Source of the DNA: Cryomorphaceae bacterium
GTDB taxonomy: Bacteria; Bacteroidota; Bacteroidia; Flavobacteriales; Schleiferiaceae
Direction: 5' to 3'
DNA: 8,142 nucleotides
Assembly (NCBI GenBank): GCA_949547975.1
Contig: CATITW010000293.1
Location: 1 to 8,142, forward strand
Part shown: one piece after another, positions 1 through 5,941 of the stretch
How the letters are laid out: the number at the start of each line of letters is the position of its first letter
Position numbering within the stretch: the first letter of the stretch is position 1
Notes under the pieces: generated by a model
Databases searched by the model: none
Told to the model about the DNA's origin: nothing
Seen by the model: the letters and a program-made list of their open reading frames with translations, nothing else
Translations under genes and position numbers: made by a program

Positions 1-378
1 ACGAATCTGAACGTGTGGTACAAGGTGAGCGACAAAACCACCTATGGCATCTACATCACCTTTGTGGGACTGGCCTTTACGATCGCCGGAAACCTCGTGC
101 TTATTCCGATGATAGGCATCATGGGCGCGGCCATTACAACATTGGTCGCTTATGCAGCGATGTTTGCAGTGAGCTTGGCGTGGTCCTTCAAGCACTATCC
201 GGTACCGTACCGCTGGGGAAGATTAGCGGGATTTGTGGGCGGTGCGACTATCGTGGCCTTTTTGATACACTATGTAGAAATTGGCGGCACGCCTGTTAAA
301 ATTGGGGTAGGAATCTGCTACCTTTTCGTAATGTTGGCGGTAGAACGCCGCGGACTTTTTAAATTCGCTTCAAGATGA
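1..378 (+). CDS. Polysaccharide/oligosaccharide flippase, C-terminal part (MATE/PST-like)
   Basis: This is the 3' end of a gene that begins before the window; the frame is open from base 1 and leaves 125 residues. The product looks like the C-terminal part of a Wzx/PST-type lipid-linked polysaccharide exporter of the inner membrane. About four hydrophobic segments are visible, at roughly window residues 19-40, 44-61, 75-90 and 96-109. The stretch with [10 protein letters not shown] followed by a helix ending in [11 protein letters not shown] resembles the usual family pattern, where a polar loop precedes a helix ending in an IPxxGxxGAA turn. The protein ends in a short basic tail. The stop codon overlaps the dut start (ATGA), so the two are probably translationally coupled. 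Family assignment is good; the transported glycan cannot be told. Confidence 0.75.
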   Translation, partial: TNLNVWYKVSDKTTYGIYITFVGLAFTIAGNLVLIPMIGIMGAAITTLVAYAAMFAVSLAWSFKHYPVPYRWGRLAGFVGGATIVAFLIHYVEIGGTPVKIGVGICYLFVMLAVERRGLFKFASR

Positions 379-812
379 TTAAGATAAACGTCAAATACAC
401 GGGCAAGCACGAGCTGCCTCAGTTCGAAACTGCACAAAGCGCCGGAATGGACCTGCGCGCTAACCTCGATACACCAGTGGAACTGCAACCCGGCGACCGC
501 GCACTCATTCCCACGGGAATCCATTTGGCCTTGCCGGACGGATATGAAGCGCAGATCAGACCACGTTCTGGACTCGCCTACAAGCACGGCGTGACCGTTT
601 TGAACAGCCCAGGAACGATCGATGCAGACTACCGCGGCGACGTAGGTGTACTGCTCATCAATCACGGCAAAGAAGCCTTTGTGATCGAAGACGGCATGCG
701 TGTCGCACAGATGGTCATCGCCCGTTATAGCCAATTCGACTGGAACCTCGTTTCCGACCTTGACGCAACTCAGCGCGGCGCTGGCGGCTTCGGAAGCACC
801 GGTAAAAACTAG
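375..812 (+). CDS. dut: dUTP diphosphatase (dUTPase)
   Basis: This enzyme hydrolyses dUTP to dUMP and pyrophosphate in the cytoplasm, keeping uracil out of DNA and supplying dUMP for thymidylate synthesis. All five motifs of the homotrimeric dUTPase family are present: AGMDLRA (residues 23-29), PRSGLA (63-68), [13 protein letters not shown] (80-92), GMRVAQMVI (107-115) and [10 protein letters not shown] (134-143). The likely catalytic aspartate is D83, Y86 would discriminate against ribose and thymine, and R134 and F139 belong to the lid that closes over the nucleotide. The length of 145 residues is normal for the bacterial trimeric enzyme and nothing appears missing. The ATG overlaps the flippase stop by four bases. 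Its place among envelope-sugar genes recurs in Bacteroidota and does not imply a polysaccharide role. Confidence 0.97.
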   Translation: MIKINVKYTGKHELPQFETAQSAGMDLRANLDTPVELQPGDRALIPTGIHLALPDGYEAQIRPRSGLAYKHGVTVLNSPGTIDADYRGDVGVLLINHGKEAFVIEDGMRVAQMVIARYSQFDWNLVSDLDATQRGAGGFGSTGKN

Positions 813-844
813 TACTTACAACAACCAAATAAACCTTTTCACAG

Positions 845-1852
845 ATGAAGATTATTGTACCTATGGCCGGACGCGGTTCACGCCTTCGCCCCCACACACT
901 CACTGTTCCTAAGCCGCTCATCCCGATCGCAGGAAAACCGATCGTACAGCGCCTAGTCGAAGACATCGTCGCGGTTTGTGGTGATAAAACCGTTACCGAG
1001 ATCGCCTTTATCATCGGCGACTTTGGCGACCAAGTCGAGCAAGACCTCATCAAAGTAGCCGAGGACCTTGGCGCGAAAGGAAGCATCTACTACCAAGACA
1101 AGCCGCTAGGTACAGCACACGCCATTCACTGTGCAGCAGACAGCATGGACGATGAGATCGTTGTGGCCTTCGCGGATACCCTGTTCCGTGCGGACTTTAC
1201 CCTCGATACCGAAGCGGACTCCGTGATTTGGGTGAAGCAAGTCGACAACCCGAACGCCTATGGTGTTGTAGAATTCGGCGGCAACGGCAACATCAACAAC
1301 TTCGTTGAAAAACCAAAAGAGTTCGTTTCAGACCTCGCCATCATCGGAATCTACTACTTCAAGGACGGCGCTGGACTTCGCAAGGAGTTAAAGTATCTTT
1401 TGGACAACAACATCATGGACAAGGGCGAATACCAGCTGACCGACGCGTTAAGCTCGCTGCTCAAGCAAGGAAAAGTATTCAAACCTGGTACCGTTAACGA
1501 TTGGATGGATTGTGGAAACAAGGCCATCACCGTTCAGACCAATTCTAAAATGCTCGGTTACCTCGAAGGCAAACCAGAACTGCGCGGCGAGAACATCACC
1601 CTCGAGAACGCTGAGATCATCGAACCGTGCTATATCGGTTCAAACGTAGTGTTAAAGAACGCGAAAGTAGGACCGAACGTCAGCATCGGAAACGACTGTC
1701 ACATCGAAGACGCGACGTTGCAAGACTCTCTTGTTCAGACAAATACAACCATCAAGAACATCGACTTGAAAGACAGCATGATCGGTAGTCACGCCAGTGT
1801 CGACGGAAAGTGGACTTCACTATCTTTAGGAGATTATTCAACGATGGACTAA
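845..1852 (+). CDS. Sugar-phosphate nucleotidyltransferase with left-handed beta-helix tail
   Basis: The protein should couple a nucleoside triphosphate to a sugar 1-phosphate, giving an NDP-sugar for surface polysaccharide. The N-terminal half is the RmlA/GlmU-type Rossmann domain. The signature GRGSRLRPHT with VPKPL lies at residues 9-25, LGTAHAI at 88-94, the metal-site aspartate at D111 (ADTLF), EKP at 155-157, YQLTDA at 196-201 and DWMDCG at 219-224, where D222 is the probable second metal ligand. Residues about 249-321 contain hexapeptide-like repeats (EPCYIGSNVVL, AKVGPNVSIG, SMIGSHASV) of a left-handed beta-helix. The tail looks too short for a complete acetyltransferase as in GlmU, so it is probably for oligomerisation. 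Both the nucleotide (UTP or dTTP) and the sugar remain unassigned. A 32-base A-rich gap without a Shine-Dalgarno sequence precedes the ATG, as is usual in Bacteroidota. The stop overlaps the next start (TAATG). Confidence 0.88.
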   Translation: MKIIVPMAGRGSRLRPHTLTVPKPLIPIAGKPIVQRLVEDIVAVCGDKTVTEIAFIIGDFGDQVEQDLIKVAEDLGAKGSIYYQDKPLGTAHAIHCAADSMDDEIVVAFADTLFRADFTLDTEADSVIWVKQVDNPNAYGVVEFGGNGNINNFVEKPKEFVSDLAIIGIYYFKDGAGLRKELKYLLDNNIMDKGEYQLTDALSSLLKQGKVFKPGTVNDWMDCGNKAITVQTNSKMLGYLEGKPELRGENITLENAEIIEPCYIGSNVVLKNAKVGPNVSIGNDCHIEDATLQDSLVQTNTTIKNIDLKDSMIGSHASVDGKWTSLSLGDYSTMD

Positions 1853-3501
1853 TGCGAATTTTACTGACCGCTCTTTGCGGCTTCGTTTTATCAGTACAAG
1901 TATTTGCGCAAGGCCCTTCGAAAGAGGGGCCTTCTGCATTAACACCGCTTTTCTACAAGGCGGAAACGTACCGAATCACGGGCCGAACCAACCTCGCTGC
2001 GGAGGCCTACCTGAAGCTGTTGACAGAGGACCCTACACACGAAGCGGCCCTGTACCAGCTTGGACGTATACTTCTTCAAACCGGCGACTACCTCGGAGCG
2101 CAAACCGTTCTAAAAACTGGCCACGAAGCGCATCCACAGAACGAATGGATGCACCAGATGTACGCCGTGTGCGAGGCGAAACTGGGGCGTTTTCCCGAAG
2201 CCATAGCTGCTTTTCAGTCGCTCGCATTGCAACGACCGGACAAGCCAGAATACCTAGAAGCGGCGCTTGATGCAGCGATCGGCGGAGAACTGTTTCTCGA
2301 AGCGGATCGCGTGATTCAAAGCTTTGAGTCGACCTATGGCCAGACGCCTGAAACTGCCCAGCAACGTGCACGATTTATGGTGCAAGCAGGCGACTATAAA
2401 GGCGCCGTGAAAGTGCTTAAAACAGCGATCAGCACGAATGCTGAAGCGCCGGAATATGTAGGGCTTTTGGCGCAGTTGTACGACAGTCAGAAATTGGGCA
2501 AAAAAGCGCTAAAAGTGTTGGATAAGGGGCTGGAGCGACACCCGAATAATGGGCCGCTGCACCTAGAGAAGGCGCGGATGCTACAGCAGCTGGGACGCTG
2601 GGATGAAGCGACGGAGGCGTTATTAAAGGCCTTTGAAGCGGACGGAGTAGCGCTCAGTACGAAAGGACAAATCTTGATGGATTTTTACAAGGTTGCTCGT
2701 GAAGAATTGAGTTTCGTGGAGCCCTTTGACAGGCTTTGGCGCTTAGCGGAAGAAAAACACGTTCAGGAGCCGGGTTGGCAGCTTGTTCAGGCGGAGCGCT
2801 ACCGTTATGATGCGCTCGGCGCGGATGCGGTGGAATCCTACGGGAACGCGATCAAGGGCGGTTTGGATGCGATCGAAGTATACGATGCGGCGGTGCAAAC
2901 GGCCAAGGAATATGGACTGAAGGCCCAAGGGCTGGAGCTGCTCGAGGGCATGTATGACACGTACGGGAAGGATCCGAAGGTGGCGAAATATGTGGTCAGT
3001 TTTTACGCGGAGTGGTATGCCTGGGAAGCGTGTGCTCCCGTGGCTGCGGAGGTGGCCGAAGTGGAATTGGACCCGGAGGTGAAACAGTGGCTGCATTCGA
3101 CGGCTGGCTATGCGTTTTACCAATCGAAAGACATCGATCAAGCGGTGGTGCAGTATGAGAAAAGCTTGCGGTTGAAGCGGGATGCGCAGACGTTGAACAA
3201 CTATGCGTGGGCCTTGGCGAAGAACGATCGCGAATTAGAGAAAGCGGAACGATTAAGTGCGGAAAGCAATGCGAAAGAGCAGGGCCAACCGTTGTACTTA
3301 GATACTTGGGCGCTGGTGCTGTATAAATTGGGCAAGTATGCGCAAGCACAGGAAAAAATGGAAGTAGCTTTGCAACTTGCAGATTCGGGGCCCACGGACA
3401 ACATGCTGACGTTAGCAGCGAAGATTGAACTGGCCTTAGGAAACGTAGATAAAGCACTGGAATACAGAGATAAAGCGAAGAAACTGAGGGAGAAAAAGTA
3501 G
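1852..3501 (+). CDS. Exported TPR-repeat protein
   Basis: This 549-residue protein is probably a periplasmic scaffold. I chose the ATG at 1852 because it gives a clean signal peptide: a short basic start, a hydrophobic core and a VFA-QG cleavage site near residue 19. It also creates a TAATG overlap with the upstream stop. A GTG 42 bases earlier is in frame but would bury the signal behind charged residues. TPR-type helix pairs are seen at about 33-64, 67-98, 101-132, 170-200, 204-266 and 411-510, with typical small and aromatic positions (LYQLGRILLQTGDY, HLEKARMLQQLGRWDEA, LYKLGKYAQAQEKMEVAL). The middle (about 270-410) is more diverged but still alpha-helical in appearance. The NNYAWALA and LDTWALVLYKLGKYAQA segments are characteristic of the Bacteroidota family. 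It is co-translated with the DUF4292 lipoprotein and the EnvC-like protein. No catalytic motif is visible and the partner is unknown. Confidence 0.88.
   Translation: MRILLTALCGFVLSVQVFAQGPSKEGPSALTPLFYKAETYRITGRTNLAAEAYLKLLTEDPTHEAALYQLGRILLQTGDYLGAQTVLKTGHEAHPQNEWMHQMYAVCEAKLGRFPEAIAAFQSLALQRPDKPEYLEAALDAAIGGELFLEADRVIQSFESTYGQTPETAQQRARFMVQAGDYKGAVKVLKTAISTNAEAPEYVGLLAQLYDSQKLGKKALKVLDKGLERHPNNGPLHLEKARMLQQLGRWDEATEALLKAFEADGVALSTKGQILMDFYKVAREELSFVEPFDRLWRLAEEKHVQEPGWQLVQAERYRYDALGADAVESYGNAIKGGLDAIEVYDAAVQTAKEYGLKAQGLELLEGMYDTYGKDPKVAKYVVSFYAEWYAWEACAPVAAEVAEVELDPEVKQWLHSTAGYAFYQSKDIDQAVVQYEKSLRLKRDAQTLNNYAWALAKNDRELEKAERLSAESNAKEQGQPLYLDTWALVLYKLGKYAQAQEKMEVALQLADSGPTDNMLTLAAKIELALGNVDKALEYRDKAKKLREKK
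1905..1938 (+). other. Strong intragenic RNA hairpin with GAAA tetraloop
   Basis: Bases 1910-1919 (AAGGCCCTTC) pair with 1924-1933 (GAGGGGCCTT) around the loop GAAA at 1920-1923, with one G-U pair at 1917/1926. After a C-C mismatch (1909/1934), four more pairs join 1905-1908 to 1935-1938, one of them G-U. The hairpin lies about 53 bases into the TPR gene, at the codons for the signal-peptide cleavage site. No T-tract follows, so it is not a standard intrinsic terminator. It arises partly because the encoded GPS-KE-GPS is a short direct repeat whose GGCC core is self-complementary, so chance is possible. Confidence 0.5.
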
Positions 3502-4247
3502 TGAAGATTGCCGCCACATATCGCCTATGGAAGTACTGTTTAACGGCAGTAGTAGCGCTTTTTTTGACCAATTGTGGCCGCACCATCTCCCCTGAAAATC
3601 CGTTGAAACGCGAAAAAATTGGCGACGGGACCTCACGGCGTATCATGGTTCAGGACAACTTTGTTTGGAACCAAACCTTCACCAAAATCAAAGCGACAAC
3701 CCCAGACGGAGAACAGCGGTTCCGTGTTCAGGTACGCTCCAAGCAAGACAGCATCCTTTGGGCGGCGATCTCGGACGATATGATCGGGTTGCGCGTGGGA
3801 AAAGCCATTGTGATCGGCGACAGCGCGGCCTTTACTTCGACGTTGCTCGGTATGGAGTGGACGGGTGACGCCTCAGAATTGGCCGAGATAACGGGTGTGG
3901 AAGTGCCTTTTCTCTATTTAAACAAGCTGCTGCGCGGACAGCTGATCGATGCAGAACCTGCGATGCGCTATAAATTTGACGCGGATAAGGACCTCTGGAC
4001 GACCAAATACAGCATTTCCGGCGGGCGAAAAGTCACCGCTTGGCTCGACCGCGAACTGCGCCTGCGACACATCAACATTTCGGACAAAAAGGAAGTGGTC
4101 GACATCGACTACCCCTCTTCAGATCCGCGCACCGGCTACCCTACGGCGATGGTGCTTACTTTAGCTTCTCGCCCCGACTACAAGGTCGATATAGAAATCA
4201 CGGAAATTCGTACTGAAGGACCGTACAACACCCCATTCAGCTTCTAG
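3501..4247 (+). CDS. DUF4292-family lipoprotein (LolA/LolB-like fold suspected)
   Basis: This 248-residue protein carries a lipoprotein signal: a basic N-terminus, a hydrophobic stretch at about residues 13-22 and a lipobox-like LTNC with the lipidated cysteine at C25. The Asn at -1 is not the classical residue, but the rest fits. The start is a GTG overlapping the TPR stop (TAGTG); the lipobox position supports it and no better start is nearby. The body resembles DUF4292 of Bacteroidota: the SILWAAISDDMIGLRVGKAIV segment (84-104), the GVEVPFLYLNKLLRG segment (132-146) and the C-terminal end YNTPFSF. From memory, DUF4292 is grouped with LolA/LolB-type half-barrels that bind lipids or lipoproteins; this was not checked here. 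A role in outer-membrane lipoprotein or lipid handling is inference. It sits between, and is coupled to, two other envelope genes. Confidence 0.85.
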   Translation: MKIAATYRLWKYCLTAVVALFLTNCGRTISPENPLKREKIGDGTSRRIMVQDNFVWNQTFTKIKATTPDGEQRFRVQVRSKQDSILWAAISDDMIGLRVGKAIVIGDSAAFTSTLLGMEWTGDASELAEITGVEVPFLYLNKLLRGQLIDAEPAMRYKFDADKDLWTTKYSISGGRKVTAWLDRELRLRHINISDKKEVVDIDYPSSDPRTGYPTAMVLTLASRPDYKVDIEITEIRTEGPYNTPFSF

Positions 4248-5570
4248 ATGCGCACGCTCCTACTCACACTTTTTCTGTTGCTATCGGCAGTAAGCTTTGG
4301 CCAGACTAAAGAGGAGCTGCAGCGCCAAAAAGTGCTGTTGCAAGATCAGATCGATCTCGCTAGTGACATTTTGAAGAAGACCCAAAGTTCGCGCGCGGCA
4401 AGCCTTACCGAGCTGGAAACATTGAATCAGAAGATTGAAGCGCGTGAAAAGCTGATCCGCACGATGTCCCGTCAGATTCGCCGCATCGACCGTGAAGTGT
4501 CGAAGAAGGAGTCGGACATCCAGCGTCTCGAAGCGCGTGTAGATTCCTTGAAAGCGGACTATGCTCGCCTCATCGAACTGGCACAGCAAAACCTGCAGCC
4601 CACCGACCAGATATTATTTATTCTGAGTTCCTCCTCGTTTGCCCAGGCTGCGAAACGGATCCAGTACTTTAAGGACATGACGCGTTACCGCGAGCAGCAG
4701 GTGGTACAGATCGAGCTGGCGCAGGAGGAATTGGCCAAAGAGAAAGAGGCGTTGATCGCGAAAAAAGCAGAAAAAATTGCCGTGCAGCAAGCCCAGAAAG
4801 GCGCCAAAACGGCACTGCTTTCAGATGCCCAAGAGAAAGAAAAAACAGTCGAAAGCCTGCAATCTAAGGAGAGCGAGCTGAAGAAAGACATTCAGAAAAA
4901 GCAGCGGGAAGCGCAGCAACTCGAGAAGCAAATCAAGCGCATTATCGCCGAGGAAATGCGCAAGGCGAAGGAACGTGCAGAGCGCAATGCGCTGGAGAAA
5001 GAAGCGGCAGATCTCGGTTTGAAAAAAGGCAAAGACTTTAGCGCCCGCACCTCAAGCAAGGCGTTGAAACGTTTGATCGAAAAAACCCGTAGCGCCGCAG
5101 GAATGGACGCTCGCGATGACGGCCCTTCGTTCTCGATGACCCCTGAAGCGCGTGCCTTAGCGAATAATTTTGCCTCGAACAAAGGCGCATTACCTTGGCC
5201 TGTGGAGCGTGGTATCATCACCGGTAAATTTGGAAAACACCCGCACCCGATCGTTCGCGGCGTGGTCGTGGACAACCCGCACATCGAAATTTCAACGGAA
5301 GAAAATGCGATCGTTCGCGCCGTATTTGAAGGCGAGGTCAGTTCCGTAGTTCCGATCCCTGGAGCGAATGTGATGGTCCTCGTACGCCACGGAAATTACT
5401 TCACGGTCTACAGCAACCTGATCTCCGTCAGCGTAAAAGCGGGAGATCTGATCAGTCTCAAACAGCCGATCGGCAAGGCATTTACGGATGAGCAGGGGAA
5501 AACCATGGTCCAATTCGGCCTGTGGAAAGACGCCGACATCCAAGACCCGAACCCGTGGCTCGCGAAATAA
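4248..5570 (+). CDS. EnvC-like coiled-coil protein with degenerate M23/LytM domain
   Basis: This exported 440-residue protein probably activates or recruits cell-wall amidases and is unlikely to cleave peptidoglycan itself. A signal peptide (cleavage near SFG-Q, residue 18) is followed by long charged coiled coils at about 21-115 and 135-255, a linker, and a C-terminal LytM fold at about 315-440 beginning WPVERGIITGKFGKHPHP. The zinc ligands of active M23 peptidases are absent: the HxxxD site reads N343...E347, the position before the strand in YxHL is N390, and the HxH site reads M420-V-Q422. This matches EnvC, whose inactive LytM domain switches on AmiA/AmiB at the septum. The layout of two coiled coils then LytM also matches EnvC. 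The ATG abuts the DUF4292 stop, implying co-translation. The amidase partner is not in the window. Confidence 0.9.
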   Translation: MRTLLLTLFLLLSAVSFGQTKEELQRQKVLLQDQIDLASDILKKTQSSRAASLTELETLNQKIEAREKLIRTMSRQIRRIDREVSKKESDIQRLEARVDSLKADYARLIELAQQNLQPTDQILFILSSSSFAQAAKRIQYFKDMTRYREQQVVQIELAQEELAKEKEALIAKKAEKIAVQQAQKGAKTALLSDAQEKEKTVESLQSKESELKKDIQKKQREAQQLEKQIKRIIAEEMRKAKERAERNALEKEAADLGLKKGKDFSARTSSKALKRLIEKTRSAAGMDARDDGPSFSMTPEARALANNFASNKGALPWPVERGIITGKFGKHPHPIVRGVVVDNPHIEISTEENAIVRAVFEGEVSSVVPIPGANVMVLVRHGNYFTVYSNLISVSVKAGDLISLKQPIGKAFTDEQGKTMVQFGLWKDADIQDPNPWLAK

Positions 5571-5587
5571 TCTAGCACCTTCTTGTT

Positions 5588-5941
5588 ATGAAGCATTTCT
5601 TCTACCTCAGCACCTGCGACACCTGCAAGCGCATCATGAAACAACTGCCGCTCGAAGGTGTGGAGCTGCAAGACATCAAAACCGAACCGATGACCGCTGC
5701 GCAAGTGGACGAGATGATCGCTCGTGCGGGCTCTGCAGAGGCACTGTTCAGCAAGCGAGCGCGTAAATACAAGGAATTGGGTTTGAAGGACCAGCAACTT
5801 TCAGAGGCGCAACTCCGTCAATTCATCATCGACGAATACACCTTCCTCAAGCGCCCGGTGCTCATTTTGGACCAGCAGATTTTCATCGGCAACACCGCGA
5901 AGGTGATCGAAGCCGCTCGCGAGGCCTTGTTAGCGCTTTAG
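5588..5941 (+). CDS. ArsC/Spx-family thioredoxin-fold protein
   Basis: This 117-residue protein has the length and pattern of the ArsC/Spx/YffB family. The active-site cysteine C10 lies in STCDTCKR, giving a CxxC pair (C10, C13) as in Spx. SKRARK places R57 near the position of E. coli ArsC R60, and FLKRPV gives R89 near R94. The third arsenate-binding arginine of ArsC (R107) is not matched, since that region reads FIGNTAKV. No arsenic resistance gene is nearby. A thiol-disulfide or glutathione-linked reductase, or a Spx-like regulator, is therefore at least as likely as an arsenate reductase. It follows the EnvC-like gene after 17 bases and probably ends the operon. Its last 12 bases overlap the 3' end of the opposing gene. 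Confidence 0.85.
   Translation: MKHFFYLSTCDTCKRIMKQLPLEGVELQDIKTEPMTAAQVDEMIARAGSAEALFSKRARKYKELGLKDQQLSEAQLRQFIIDEYTFLKRPVLILDQQIFIGNTAKVIEAAREALLAL
5930..5941. other. 12-base tail-to-tail overlap of convergent genes
   Basis: The plus-strand ArsC-like gene ends TTG TTA GCG CTT TAG and the minus-strand gene ends CTA AAG CGC TAA over the same bases. The shared stretch contains the palindrome AGCGCT (5932-5937). I see no hairpin with a T-tract on either side, so any transcript end must lie inside the opposite gene or depend on a factor. Confidence 0.85.

Noticed and set aside
318..734. 138-codon minus-strand open frame opposite dut
   Set aside because: It is a shadow of the dUTPase gene, whose five motifs are all intact on the plus strand.
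813..844. Separate promoter before the nucleotidyltransferase gene
   Set aside because: The 32-base gap has no good TAnnTTTG match; it looks like an A-rich translation leader.
1810..1851. Earlier in-frame GTG start for the TPR protein
   Set aside because: It would put 14 extra residues, including charged ones, before a clean signal peptide and would overlap the previous gene by 43 bases.
1905..1938. The hairpin as an intrinsic terminator
   Set aside because: No T-tract follows it and it lies inside an open gene.
2996..3646. 216-codon minus-strand open frame across the TPR/DUF4292 junction
   Set aside because: It is antisense to two well-supported genes, its product is rich in Pro, Ser and Arg without recognisable domains, and it has no promoter or family resemblance.
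4892..5284. Minus-strand open frames opposite the EnvC-like gene, here and at 4685-4891
   Set aside because: Lys/Glu/Ala-rich coiled-coil codons read backwards give long Ser/Phe/Leu-rich frames; no independent evidence supports them.
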